64,000 nt of DNA. It comes from Irpex lacteus (lineage: Eukaryota; Basidiomycota; Agaricomycetes; Polyporales; Irpicaceae). Below, piece after piece: positions 36,301-47,648 of this stretch. Within the stretch, counting starts at the first letter, position 1, and every line of letters begins with the position of its first letter. The notes beneath the pieces are model-generated. The model was not told where the DNA came from, made no database searches, and saw only the letters and a list, made by a program, of their open reading frames with translations. Both the position numbers and the translations under genes were made by a program. Where the stretch lies: assembly GCA_001986395.2 (NCBI GenBank), contig MQVO02000040.1, positions 124,001 to 188,000 on the forward strand, read 5' to 3'.

Positions 36301-36608
36301 CTTCTAGGCTGCGAAACTAACTCGTCTTCCGAGTCACTCTCGTCTGCCTCCAGACTCGGACGCGACTTCTTCACAGGCGGCGTCTCTATCTCCTCCTCTT
36401 CACCTTCATCCGACTCTCTAACATCCTCAAGCACCTTCGCCTTCCCTCTCGTCGCTCTACGCCCTTTCACAGTCGGTTTCACGTCCTCTTCATTGTCGGT
36501 CGGCTGGTTGGCATCGTGTAATGGGCGTTTTCGTTTGCTCGTGGGAGGAGCCGGCTGGACAGGCTCAACTGAGGCTCCTCGCGAGCGGCTTGACCTTCTT
36601 GGTGGCAT
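30366..36608 (-). CDS. SMC4: Condensin subunit SMC4
   Basis: The ATPase subunit that pairs with SMC2 in condensin for mitotic chromosome folding. Twenty exons (36608-35568, 35490-35299, 35222-35043, 34632-34297, 34224-34117, 34051-33923, 33865-33721, 33658-33453, 33387-33310, 33251-33093, 33029-32353, 32298-31794, 31740-31631, 31577-31357, 31301-31090, 31042-30908, 30857-30813, 30756-30635, 30575-30511, 30457-30366) total 4758 nt, 1585 aa, all in frame. The N-terminus (about 300 aa) is acidic, Lys/Arg/Ser-rich and disordered. Walker A is GPNGSGKS (354-361), and RFLILQGEVESIAQMKPKAP is SMC4-typical. Coiled coils flank a hinge (about 845-1020). NLSGGEK (1472-1478) and Walker B YFMDEIDAALD (Asp1501) close the head. 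The tail SLRNDMFELSHRLIGIYK matches SMC4. Intron 3 is 410 nt, against 47-77 nt for the rest. Confidence 0.98.
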
Positions 36609-37255
36609 TGAACCCTGCTATATGGGGTTGTACACCGAAGGAATTGGCTGAATTGAGATTGCTGAATGAGGCAATGGTGAGTGAGAGACACGGAGAGCGC
36701 GTTCGCGATATTGGCGCTCGCGTGTGCAATGAACGATCACGTGCGAAAGGCACGACGTGATAAGCGCTTCAGCCAAGCCCACGAGGTGACTCTTCCTCCT
36801 CGACCGTGACGCTGTTCATTTGCTTCCACTCTCTACACTAAAGATTCATCTAACGATTGTTCGTTTTATGTGCACAAAGTAACCAATATCAAGGCTGCTC
36901 TTGACAGCATTGCCGCCTCAACATTCCTTGCCGTGGACTCCAGACTTGATAGTCGTCGAAGCTTGTTTGCTTGAAGTTGTCAGATGGAAACATCGTGGAG
37001 ACTATACGTAGTTCCCTGCGTCTCAAAATATACAGGCAAGTTTGAATCAGCCGTTTTTTGGCTACGGACGCCACTAATATTACTGTGTACATAGCAGGGA
37101 TTTGGATATACACAAGAGGTGTTTGAAGAAAGCCGTGCACCTCGTGGATCTCATCTCTTTAGCTCTGGTGCGTCAGTGGCTGCTTACTGTGTTGACGTCT
37201 TCATATCGGCCTCACCTAGGCCCTGGGCGTCCAACGATCTATCATATCTAGAGGC
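36609..37255. other. Intergenic region between SMC4 and F-box-like member B1
   Basis: This holds the SMC4 promoter side. A coding-like remnant at about 36930-37010 (+, WTPDLIVVEACLLEVVRW) resembles sequence at 53110-53165 upstream of member B3. It may be an upstream exon or an old duplication. Confidence 0.45.
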
Positions 37256-39272
37256 ATGACCCACGTCTACGCCTTACGCCGCCCTGCACCTGCTCGTTCG
37301 ATGGTGACCATTCACTGTGAGTGTGTAAAACCGTTCACTATTCCTGCACCCCCATACTGATGGTTTCAAACAGTGAAAGCACCAGTTTGCGGTAGCAAGC
37401 AATGGAGGAAGAGAGAGCGAAGGATCAGGCAGGAGAAATTCGTACAGTACTCATCAGCCATTTTATTTTCCCTGCGAGACGTTTTGAACGGCGTACAGGT
37501 CGTACAGTGGCAGTGACGGGAAACAATATGTACACCTGCGCACATACGAGCCCTGTGATACCGATGGCCACAACAGTCCGGATAATTGCCATGCACGAGA
37601 CACGGGCTTCGCAGAAACCTTCCTGTCTAAGATAACACTCGGCACTCCCTGGCGGCAGCTACCTATTGACGAGTGTTACGTCTTGGCCCCCACGACTGCA
37701 TTCGCTTTGGCCGCCTCGGACTCGCGCCAGCGGTCTGGGATCAGCCTCCCTCAACAGATACCGTTTGAACTCTATGATGCTATCTTATTCTACCTGGATG
37801 AAGAGCGGAGCGCTGCTGGTGACGTCACAGTGTCGAGGATCCTTCAACGCCGTCAGGGCGTAGAAAACTTAGAAGATGGGAAAGACACCTTGAGAGGGCT
37901 GCGGACAGGCTCCCTCGTATGTCGTTATTGGTCAAATCTGTGCCGACGGTCAATATTCTACGGCGCAACTCTTCGTGTACGGTCTCCCGACGACGCTAAC
38001 GCGCTACTTAAATATGCGATGACAGGATGTTCCTCCCTGAGTCCAATATGCATGCTCATAGGACGGCTCAAAGTCAGGCAGTGTTATGAAGCCTCTACCT
38101 CATTCCTCCATCGTCTCCATTATCTCACCCTGCTGAACAGCAGACTTCATCTATTCGAACTTACACTATCCGGACCTATCCCGAACCGTTTTCCTCGTCA
38201 CAACCTGGGCACACCGCACTGGGGCGTTCCCCCAGCTATTGCCACCCCGCCCTCTCTTTTGCCTTTCGAAAGGATCTATGCCGAAAACATTCATTTACCG
38301 TCTTTCAAGCATGCTGTGAAGTATGTGATGAACTTTGCACGCGCGAAGGACAGAGTTACATGCGACAAAATGACATGGGATCAGTCGACCGTCATCCCGG
38401 TTGCTATACCACGTGTACTCAAGAAGAGCTGTCCACCAAACCAGGATGAGGCTGACGTTGAAATACTCGCTCTACGATGCACAGACAACTTCCTCCTCTG
38501 CTTATATGTCGCACTGGCTCGCCCTGATTGCCCCCTGCATTGGCTGCCAGACGTCCAGCAGACGATCAGAATGGCGACATCGCTGTGGGAGCTGTATCCT
38601 GCTCGCAACGCATCCACTGAGAGATGTGATCTCTACTGGGGTACGTGCATCAATTGACTGGTTCTACTCTATTCTTAACGTGCGCTCAACATGGCCATCA
38701 GAACGGGACAAGTTGGACGCACGGCTGATTACGCTCTCTCTGATCATCTCGAGTACTGCAGACTCAGCCACACCAGGCGACTGCCTCCCCAATTTTGCAT
38801 TCCTTTTTGCAAGTCAGCCTATGAATTCAGGACCACCTACTCTACGTGTGGTTGGTTGTCATGTCAACTTCTACGTGGCCTCAAGGGGAGATATTCCTAC
38901 TAACGTGGATAACTTACTCGCACTGCTCGCGAGCTACTCGGAACTGCCCGTCATTCGTCTCTCTGTCCACTTCAACGGCTATGCGCAGCTGACGGAGTGG
39001 ATGCAGGCACATCCGTCGGCCAGGGTGGCACCTTCGAACGACCGTGTCATATACGATCTCAGTTGCGCATTGCGCGATGATGCAGAGACAACGTTTCTAG
39101 GCATTCCTGCAGCTAATAAAGATGGAGATTATCTTCGCGTAGACCCCATCACATTAGAACCTATTGGTATGTCTCAATTTAAGTCTCGTAACCTCGTCGG
39201 TGGTCGCTGAGATAAGGAACAGAGCCAATCCGGACATTGAAAGATTGGGTGAACCTTCGTGACTACTTATAG
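37256..39272 (+). CDS. F-box-like protein, subfamily B, member B1
   Basis: Five exons (37256-37316, 37374-37446, 37499-38640, 38702-39166, 39223-39272; introns 52-61 nt) give 596 aa. Exon 2 is the 73-nt basic exon of the subfamily (SKQWRKRERRIRQEKF), NLS-like. It is followed by the subfamily block ARDTGFAETFL and TPWRQLPIDECYVL. F-box halves are QIPFELYDAILFYLDEE and LRTGSLVCRYWSNLCRRSIF. Then come LTLSGPIPNRFPRHNL, PHWGVPPAIATPPSLL, LPSFKHAVKYVMNF, CTDNFLLCLYVALARPDCPL and LYWG. The fourth exon has LPNFAFLFASQPM, LRVVGCHVNFYV, TEWMQAHPSARVAPSNDRVI and RVDPITLEPIG. The last exon (EPIRTLKDWVNLRDYL) is the least typical tail of the array. The first exon start (MTHVYALRRP) is the least certain part. 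Intact. Confidence 0.78.
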
Positions 39273-40438
39273 ACATGCGCGTATCGACTTACATCGACTT
39301 ACATGTTAAGTAGGCCCCGTTCGACGACACCGCTATTACCCGCTATGTTATATTATCCTCCGTTATGTTAACTTCTTTGATGGTCAGTCAGCTTAAGTCA
39401 CAATATGTTACGACTAGGAGCTAATGGAAGCAAATAGAGTGTATGCAGCCGTGACGGGAGGCGACTTACGGGTAAATTAGAGGATAAGTCCAACAACGCT
39501 GTAACAGAGTATAACAGTTGATCACAAAATGGTACTGACGTTTAGCCTTGTTAGGTGCGATAAAGTAGCGTAGCGGGACCATGGCGGTGTCATCGAACGG
39601 GGCTTAAGCTCTTAAATTACCCCTCGCTGTATTGCGGTTCATGCACTAAGCCTACATCAAGTTCGCTGGATGCAGTACAGCTGAGGTGACGAGCGTGTAC
39701 CTGATAGAGTTATTCCTAGTTTATCGCTGACTATTTGGCTTATTAGGTTCCAGGTGAGAAAACAGTAACGGCCGTCATTCCCACACCACTCAACGGAGCC
39801 CGGGAGAAGCAATTGGCTGTGGTATACGTACCCGTAACCCATGTACAAGATATGCCAAATTTACGTGCATAGCCCCAGTGAGCCCGAGTGGTTCTACGAG
39901 AAGCACCAGACCTGGCGGCGAACGTTGAAATCTGGAGTGACCGATATATGCCTCTATCGCAGTCCTCATGTCGAGGCAGAGGAACGGCTGACAAATGTAC
40001 CCTCTTTTCAATTGTCGAGAACACAAGAAATGTTAACCTTATTTAAAATGTGAAAGTAAGCAATTATACAGGATAAGGTTTACGCTGGGGCCGAAGATTC
40101 TTGCCGAACTAATCAATACCTTAGGTGGAAAGGCGAGCAGTGGCTGTTCGTTTGTTTGGACATTACGTGGTATGAGAACATACAGAAGCGGTACACCTCT
40201 GGCCACACCTATGCCTTGGCCTCGTGGATCTGCACAGTCTTTGCTTTGGCGTGTGAGCACGCTGGGTGTCGTTCTCCAACCTTATAATCGATCTCCCCGT
40301 GCAGTATGGCTAGGAGCCCCTCATAACCCCCAACCGCATCGCTGCTTCCCTAGCTGCTACGTCCCCCTCGTCGCAATATTAGAAGTAAGTGCTGGAATTA
40401 TTTGCCTTGTACGCCTTGAGCCTGATAACTATGCACAG
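39273..40438. other. Intergenic region between members B1 and B2
   Basis: No clear gene. A frame near 39840-40040 (SPSEPEWFYEKHQTWRRT on +) faintly resembles one near 52900 upstream of member B3 (KQEHWRTVMENSAGCSVYL), so both may be remnants of a common 5' segment. No start exon for B2 could be placed. Confidence 0.4.
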
Positions 40439-42407
40439 TGAGCTCGCTTATTGTTGCTATCAAGCGTCGGACCAATACACTGCGAGCCAAGGTTCGGAAG
40501 GAATCAGAAAGGTACGTCGTTGTTACCATGTACACCAAACTTAAAAGACATCCTCAGAATTGTATTCAGACACCCGGATGTTTCTCACTCTTCTGGTGGA
40601 ACGGAGAGTCGCGACATTCTGGACACTTTGCCGTTCCCGAAGACGAGGTTCTTCAAGAGTATTTTAGTCAAACTCGTGCCCCACGATCCATTAAGGTACA
40701 CCCGCCCTATCAAGCGGCGCTATAAATCACCACGCGTCTCGTCTTTATCGAAAGTTATTCCACAGGAACTTTTCAACATCATACTGTTTTGGGTAGAATC
40801 TGAGTGCAGAAAGTATGAACCTGACGGCCGAAGGCACAGGAGGACTCTTCGCCGACGATCGCAGGTGGAAGTCGACTTTCACATACCGATGGAAGACCGA
40901 GTGAAGCATCTCAAAAATATGCTCTCTTGTATGCCGTTATTGGGCCAGACTTAGTCGACGCTCGGTGTTTGACGATGCAATTCTCTGTATCAGCTCCCTT
41001 GACGAGGCCACGTTCCTGGTGAAATCTGCGAAGGACGGATGCACGTCGCTCACGCCATTACTCCAGCTCGTTTCGCACATATCACTTACGCAAGGATACG
41101 ATAGTACCTCGTACTCCTTTCTCCATTGCATCCACATCACAAATGCATTGCGCTGCTCGCGAGTGGGGAATGACCTCACTCTGCTCGGTCCTGTTCCTGA
41201 CCGACTCCCACGTCATCAAACCTGCACACCTCACTGGAGTGTTCCTTCATCCATCCCCACCCCGCCCTCTATGCTGAGCTTCAATCGAATTTTTGTGGAG
41301 AATATCCGGCTACCTTCGTTCCAGTACGTCATGCGATATGTTCGACACTTAACGCAGACTCAGGTAGGGGTCAAATTCTGGAACCTGACGTGGAGAGACA
41401 AGACACTGGATCCTCCGGGTCTCCCGTCTTTCATCCCGAAGAAGCCTCCGCCGAGGGCAGAGCAATCTGTCTCTGTCGATGCATCCGCATGCACAGATAA
41501 CTTTCGTCTGTGCTTATATTCTGCAATGGCTCGCCCGGACTGTCCCCTACACTGGGTGCATGATGTTGGGCGGATTATAAAACTGATGACATCACTACGC
41601 GAGTGTCATCTCACGAGTGACAGTGGAATTGTTTGCTCCCTCTCTTGGGCTCAAAGTGAGTATACGCAACTACTTGCTCAACTCTATCATAGATCCATTC
41701 TTACATGCACTCAGACCATCACAACTTAGCTTTGGGATCTGCAAGGGCAAGGCTGATCGACTTGACTCTCGTGCTCAGGCAGGAGTGGCAGGAACTTCGA
41801 GACAGCGTAACGACGTACTATGACCCCACCAGACTCGTATTCACATTCGCCGGCCCAAATCAAGATTCATCATTGCCCACCTTGCGCTTGATCGCTTGTC
41901 ATTTAACAATAGGAATTGTCACGAAATTTCGGTATAGCGACAATTCCAGGGGATACCTCTCCAAAGTGCCGAATGAATATGTCGACCTGAATGCCTTCAT
42001 CACGCTGCTTATGCATTCGAACCACCAGGAGCGGCTTCTCGTCTATCTCGATTTTAGCGCGGATGAGCAGATGCGGCGTTGGGTTCAGGCGCATCCGTCT
42101 GCTAGAGAACCCCCTACGAATGATCTTGTCACGTACACCTTCGTCTGCTATCGTCGGGAATCTCGGTATTTCATTGGAACACCATCCCAAGGAGACAATG
42201 GACACCGGTTTTGGTATCAGTCTCCCTCAGGCTCAGGCTATGATTGGGCTCGGATAGACCCCGTCACATTGGAACCTATGGGTATATTTAGTTGCATTGT
42301 CCGATCATTTTGAACCCTGTTACTTACTTCTATTCGGAACAGGATTTTATTGGGAGAAGAAATCAGATCTCGTGTCTTCATTATATAAAGAAACTCGCGT
42401 TCTCTAA
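40439..42407 (+). pseudogene. F-box-like protein, subfamily B, member B2, one frameshift
   Basis: Exons 40439-40511 (73 nt, basic: AIKRRTNTLRAKVRKESER), 40570-41655, 41730-42281, 42343-42407. F-box helix 1 is VIPQELFNIILFWVES. The second half is broken: the conserved CSLVCRYWARLSRRSVF is encoded in the +1-shifted frame from about 40920 (AAAAATATGCTC in place of an expected one-base-shorter reading), so the upstream frame ends in GQT and a stop at 40952-40954. Exon length 1086 is out of phase by one, confirming a one-base insertion. Downstream blocks are undamaged: LTLLGPVPDRLPRHQTC, PHWSVPSSIPTPPSML, LPSFQYVMRYVRHL, CTDNFRLCLYSAMARPDCPL, RWVQAHPSAREPPTNDLV, RIDPVTLEPMG, tail GFYWEKKSDLVSSLYKETRV. 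An ATG exon upstream was not found. Confidence 0.75.
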
Positions 42408-43525
42408 ATTCACTATTTTCTCCTGGTTGGACGGCGATTCTGGGGTACGGATGCTTGTCGTTGTCCCGTCTGCGTTGTGGAGGCTAGGTTCTTCTCCCCT
42501 CTCTCTCCGGTTTCGCGTATATACTCCTTCACATGTTTCCAATTCTGCGCTCAGTCTAACTATAGAGAAGTGCAACAAAATCAAGATTATCGTCTTGCCA
42601 AGGTTTCTGGTATAGTGCGAACCGGCGTTCGCGTAAACTGCCAACACCCGACCTCCCTCGAGAGCGCTCAGAATTCGACCTGGGACTTGGGCTTTTGAGA
42701 TTTGGGAAGGAAGTGGTCAATTTGAGCGTAAGTAATTCTGCATTTTCGGTTGTTGGGCGTCTAGTCTCAATTGTGAGATCCACTTTCACACTTAGCACCT
42801 GGTATTATGAGTGCATTAGCCAGACTATCACTCTCAGAAACCATTCTGAATACTATCCAAGGCTTTGTGTACAAGTTTCCGGTATTTAGCGACCATCTAT
42901 AGTGTCAACAGTATGGGAGACGCAAACGGTCGATCACGTGGGCCAGGCACGTGATAAGCGCCTTTCTGCTCCTTCGGCCGATGACCTCCTCGAGCCTGCC
43001 TCCTTCTTCGCTGAACGCGACTTACCTTAAGAACGTACTTTAAATGTAAAAGAAATCTGGTATATCTAGCGAATGCTAGCGGCAATGATTAAGGATACCA
43101 CGAAGCTTTAAGGCACGTTTCTCTAGAAAATATTCTTGGTGACATCAGTGTCAGGCTAACCCCACCACCCTCACCTCCTTTAGTAACCACCCGATTAGCT
43201 CAAGTCCATCGAGAATGATACCCAAATGAGTAGTTAAACCGAACGCACTTGCGCGTGTACGCATCTCGAGGGGCCCTACCACACGTCATTCTTGTAGGTG
43301 CTTGTTTACCACATGTTTTGGCATACCTTCCTCATGTTGATGTTCCACGCTCCAGTCAACAGCACTACTCAGTCTGACTCGTCGTGATAGGGCCGATCAT
43401 CTCTTGCGGGGTATGTTTCACTTCGAACACTGTGTCATATCCCTTGCACTGAATTTGCCACGATAACCTTCCAGCATCCCTCGCGCTTCATCGACGGACA
43501 GAACACAGCGTGAGAAGGCCTCATA
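42408..43525. other. Intergenic region before F-box-like member A5
   Basis: This holds the A5 promoter with the shared element at 43297-43323. No other feature recognised. Confidence 0.5.
43297..43323 (+). promoter_or_regulatory. Subfamily-A upstream element, copy 5
   Basis: GGTGCTTGTTT then TGTTTTGGC at the same 17-nt offset; the GCCACGAG part is lost. It lies 229 bp before the ATG at 43526, the shortest distance in the set. Confidence 0.5.
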
Positions 43526-45185
43526 ATGAAGAAGATTCGGTCTAAAATTCGTTCGGTCCTCCATCCAAGGCGAAAGCGCGTAGCAGAAACAAGCCATAAA
43601 CCTTCGGACGAGCCAGGGATAGGTGCGATTCTTCCACCTGAACTATTTCCTATCGTCCTCAAATGGGCAAGCCTCAACGATGACCGAGCCGAAACCTTCG
43701 AACGGATAAGAAATGAGACCAGAGGAAGGAAGAAGGTCGACAGGCGGCATATTTGGATAGAATTCGACAAGGCTGGCCCAGCGTACACGCTGAGAAGCTG
43801 CTCGCTCGTCTGCCTATATTGGGCCAATCGGTGTCGGGAATACATGTTCACCGGCGCGACCTTCTACATATGGACACTCGAGAAGGCCCAGTTGTTCAGG
43901 AAGTATTCCGTCGACGGGTGCCTCAATCTCGTTCCCATTTGCAAGCTGATTAAGACTATCGAGGTGGCGGTGGTCTGCGAGAGGTCCAGGCGTTCGTACC
44001 TCGACCTTATCTATCTACCCCAGACTCGAGGAAAACTCGAAGTGGTGACGATTCACGGGCCCCTGCCAGCTGACATCCCTCAGCTGAGACACGACACCCC
44101 TCACTGGAGCGTTACGAACCTCGGAACACCCCCTTCTACTGCGACAGCGTACGGGCGTGTTTTGATTAACACGCTCAACTTCCCTTCATTCGGCCACTTG
44201 GTCAAGTACTTCAAGTATTTCAACACCGCTGAAAAGTACTACTTGACCGACGTGACGTGGGACGGCAAAACGCCCAACAGCTTTGCCCAATTCTTCAAAC
44301 CTGCGATCCGCCGTCGGCAATCGATCGAAGTTCATGCTAGTCGGTGCACGGACGACCTCATTATCTGTCTTCAAGTTGTGACGATGTATCCCGACTTTCC
44401 GCTCCGCCTGATTGCTAGTCAGGACTATGCCTTTGCGATGAACCTCATGAACATTGCTGGCGACTATTATCGGAAGGCGCCGCGGCTTGAGCAAGAGGAT
44501 AAAGCAATTAAATATCTCATCAGAGGCTGTGAGCACTACTATCTGCTTACCTAGTACCTGATGACTGACGTTCCGGTTGTGCAGCGCTCTCAAATGTGGA
44601 CAACGAGTACCACTCGTTCGTGCTTGACATTTTTCAGCCTCCTCCTAACCACGTCGCAGTCTCCATGCAATTCTTCAGCGAAGTCAGATCCTCTCCCACA
44701 TCAAGCATCGAATCAGGACGTACTCCGCCAATACGAACTCGAATAGTTTGTCTGAACGTTCTAATAAGAGCTCCCACTGGCCTTCAAGCGGCAGACTCGC
44801 CGCAGCTCTCCATCGTCGACCTCGAGCTTTTTGCGAAATCAATTCAGCGGCACCCTTCGCCATGCACGATAATTCTTCGATTAGGGACTTACGTACTCTT
44901 TAAAGAATGCATCACACGATTCCCAACACTTCTTAAACCGTTGGGTGCAAAGACCTTGATACTCGTATTTTTCCGCAGGGCGGATGATCGTGTTCCGGGA
45001 CTGGAAGGAGACGCGGGTGTGAAGAAATGGATTGAGGTTGACCGCTCGTGCAAGCCTACTGGTACGTCTAGTCTTGTCTTATACATTCCTATTTCATGCA
45101 CCCGAGAGCTAATATTTGGCGGTTTCTTGTAGGTAGACAATGGAGTAAATCTGAAGATATCCTCAACGAAGCTCTTGGTCGCTGA
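43526..45185 (+). CDS. F-box-like protein, subfamily A, member A5
   Basis: Exons 43526-44528, 44585-45061, 45133-45185 (introns 56 and 71 nt, phase 1) give 510 aa. The basic start MKKIRSKIRSVLHPRRKR is the subfamily-A signature. F-box halves are ILPPELFPIVLKWASL and LRSCSLVCLYWANRCREYMF. Further blocks are LIYLPQTRGKLEVVTIHGPL, PHWSVTNLGTPPSTATAY, NFPSFGHLVKYFKYF, CTDDLIICLQVVTMYPDFPL and SQDYAFAMNLMNI. Exon 2 is more diverged (LIFVDTQP-type block is replaced by MQFFSEVRSSPTSS) but keeps DLELFAKSIQRHPSPCTIIL and IEVDRSCKPTG. The last exon encodes GRQWSKSEDILNEALGR. Intact. A subfamily-A gene lying among subfamily-B genes suggests local mixing of the array. Confidence 0.83.
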
Positions 45186-45743
45186 CGTGCTATTCGTGAG
45201 TTCTTAGTGCTGTTGGGGCCTGAAGCCAAATTACTTGCAATCATGATGACCCATCTTTATCTGAAAGATATATAGTACTGATCCATGGGCTACTGTCTAC
45301 TGGAGGACAATCTAACCGGCGTCACGAAGACATATCTGCCCTCACCATGTTGGCGATAGAGGTAAATAGGTCTAACTATTCCATAGATCGGCCCCGAGCC
45401 TTAGATCTTGTAGGCACACTTTCATACATACACATAGATCGATCCATGAGTTTATACAATCATATCATGAGAGCTTGATATTAGAAGCCATGATTACTGT
45501 CGGTGAGAGAGTGACACTGGCGATCTGAAGTGTAAGTAAACTCCTGCCGAGTCCGAGAATACTCTTATCGGTGCGACTGGACATTGTGACGAGTGCTGCG
45601 TATAGATGCTTAACAGTAATACTTGCCCACAAATCGAATCGTCGTCGAAATGGTACTTGGTCCGACGGCCTAGGTTCATGATCAAAAAGCTACGTCGGAT
45701 ATCAGCAAAATGCCGCATGAGCGGTGAGACTTGTAGCCCTCAC
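45186..45743. other. Intergenic region between member A5 and the VPS16 fragment
   Basis: No gene or repeat recognised; open frames are shorter than 80 codons. Confidence 0.5.
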
Positions 45744-45983
45744 CTTGGTGGCCAAATCTGTTCTTCCGATTTCCCATGCCTTCCGTGCAATCTCAGCATA
45801 ACTCACACTTGTACCCCCTAACTTTTCGAACTTCTCCACTATCGATCTGCATACAGCATCATCGTCCAACCCAGCATCCACTGTTGCAGTAGATTTGGAG
45901 CGGACAATTTTGGCGCAGGCCCAGTGCTTCAAGACAGCTGAAGAGGGAAGGTCCAAAAATGATGAAATGCGGAGAGCGAGTAG
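45744..45983 (-). pseudogene. VPS16: VPS16 exon fragment
   Basis: Eighty codons on the minus strand read LLALRISSFLDLPSSAVLKH, WACAKIVRS, DDDAVCRSIVEKFEKL and SVSYAEIARKAWEIGRTDL. This is the VPS16 C-terminal domain region (the HOPS/CORVET tethering subunit), where the family reads ALRIS...VL-x-HWACAKI...IVEKF...SYAEIA-x-KA-x-E-x-GRT-x-LA-x-K. It stops exactly at an exon border (ACCAAG/GTGAGG). The continuation LLEYEPRA expected after that intron is absent, as is the beta-propeller N-terminus. Upstream, 17 bp away, is a CAGTGTTCGTAAAAA repeat (46001). I read it as a gene fragment carried by a mobile element; the functional VPS16 must lie elsewhere. It is not a working gene. Confidence 0.65.
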
Positions 45984-46373
45984 GTGTACTATGGCACAGC
46001 CAGTGTTCGTAAAAATTCGGCGCTCTCTGTATTGACATCGACGGATACCCTTCTCGCCGCATAAAACTTCATGGCAGTATTAATATGCATCTCAGGGATA
46101 TCCTCCATTTTTCTGGGACGAAGCAGGTGAGAGGGGCAAGTAGTAGAAGGATGCCGGTGACGTGACTTTTTGAGAGTAGTGTTCGTAAAAATGTCCAGAA
46201 AGTACGGGAATCTCGGATTCCGGGCGTCTGGTCCATTCCGGGCAACTCGGGCAACTCGGTCAGCGTGACAGTGTGACCTACCGTGAGCGCGCGTGTTACA
46301 TCGGGCGTTAACATTGAACAACGCTAGCGTGTAGCAGCGTACATCGTTCTCAACCTCCGAAGCCATAATCATC
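45984..46373. other. Region holding the left inverted repeat of the KDZ-type module
   Basis: Two CAGTGTTCGT-type repeats (46001, 46177) and the left arm of an inverted repeat (46155-46276) lie here. A minus-strand frame (MEDIPEMHINTAMKFYAARR) is unplaced. Confidence 0.5.
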
Positions 46374-47648
46374 ATGGTCCTTGAGAACTCGACACTCACA
46401 GAGCTCCTTGCTGGCCTGGAAAATATACTTCCTGTGCTAACTCTACCAAATTTGATTGACTTCATCGTGTATGCAAGTGCACTGCGAGACGACATTCTTT
46501 TAACTCAGCCGGCAAATCATGACCCAGATATTCCGCCCGATTATCTCTCAGATGGACACTGCAAGTTCCTGTCGCAGGTCCTCAGTGCCGATGAAGCAAC
46601 TGTATGCTTGTGCTGGGAGTCCTTAAGGGATGTGATATGGGAGGGTAGTATGTCAGAGAGACTGACAAGAAGCCCGCTGTACGGATTCAAAAATCACGGT
46701 CGTCCATACGGCTTAAGTGAGTCACAAGCCCATTACTATATACTAGCTGGTCAATAATGCGCAAAATTTGTAGCATATCATACGTTCTATCCCCCAAGCC
46801 CATATTGTACCAATACATCCTGTACATACAAAGCGCCTCTGAAATCCGCAAAGCAGCGAGAAGTCGTCTACTTCACCTACGCATATGGCCCTGTACCTGC
46901 ACACGTAGTCGATTTGTACTGCACTGGTAAAATTCATCACCTAATAAGTACCATGTTAGTACTAATAACTATCGACTTAGCATGTCACACGAACTTCTCG
47001 CACAACTACTCAGTTTGTAACGGCCGAAGAACTTATTACTTTGAGCTGCCGAAAGTGGTTGAAGTCGGCGAACACCAGTTCGTGGAGTGGAAATTGATCG
47101 ACACTTGGGTGCTTGATATGCTATTTAGCTGGTAAGCCTACATGATTGTCTGGTGCTGGCTATACTTGGGCTAAATTGGAAGTTTATGCAGGAAGTCCGC
47201 CACGAACTGTGCCCGCGCATACAACGAGACCTTCATGAGCCCATCATTTCCAGACAAGCCAGTGCACGGCTACCTTCGCTATGCTACAACAGACTTCCGC
47301 TTCGCACCCTTCCTACGTCCCAATCATGTTTGGGATGCGGTTGTTATCCTATGGCTTCTAGAGGACTGTCAAAAGCAGAGTACGACACTAGAGGTGCCAG
47401 ACAAAGATGAGCAAGACCAGCGATTTCGGCTCGCCATGGACACCCGGAATGTTCGCTTACAACGCTACGGCCTCGGACAGACACTACATCGATGCAATAA
47501 ATGTGTTCGCTTTTTTGATGAGCGTCATACTGGGGGAGGCATCAGTAAGTATTGTGTCTCAGACTCTCAGCTAGAGCCACTGTCTAACTCGTGGATATCA
47601 TTAGAGCGAACTCGCGTAGTTGTCACTGACGGAATGTTCTATCCCTAG
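46374..47648 (+). CDS. KDZ-associated Cys-cluster (CxC5-type) protein, short form
   Basis: Five exons (46374-46716, 46774-46926, 46981-47131, 47192-47544, 47605-47648; introns 54-60 nt) give 347 aa. Proteins of this type sit beside KDZ (Kyakuja-Dileera-Zisupton) DNA transposases in mushrooms; role unknown. N-terminal helices (LTLPNLIDFIVYASALRDDI) lead to the Cys cluster: YPPSPYCTNTSC, LKSAKQREVVYFTYAYGPVP, VDLYCTACHTNFSHNYSV, RRTYYFELPKVVEVGEHQFV. Then follow SATNCARAYNE, HVWDAVVILWLLEDC and LHRCNKCVRFFDER. The usual VVVTDG block is reached (RTRVVVTDGMFYP), but the frame then stops, where relatives continue with a further CxC6 cluster. So it is truncated, or it ends differently. Its last 26 bp overlap the end of the convergent gene. 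Confidence 0.8.

Noticed and set aside
31652..36651. Several + strand frames over SMC4, up to 211 codons
   Set aside because: Mirror images of coiled-coil and acidic SMC4 coding sequence; Ser/Leu-rich, no start context or splice logic of their own.
46020..46110. Minus-strand frame HINTAMKFYAARRVSVDVNT next to the VPS16 fragment, considered as more VPS16
   Set aside because: It is in a different frame and does not match the expected preceding VPS16 segment well enough to claim.
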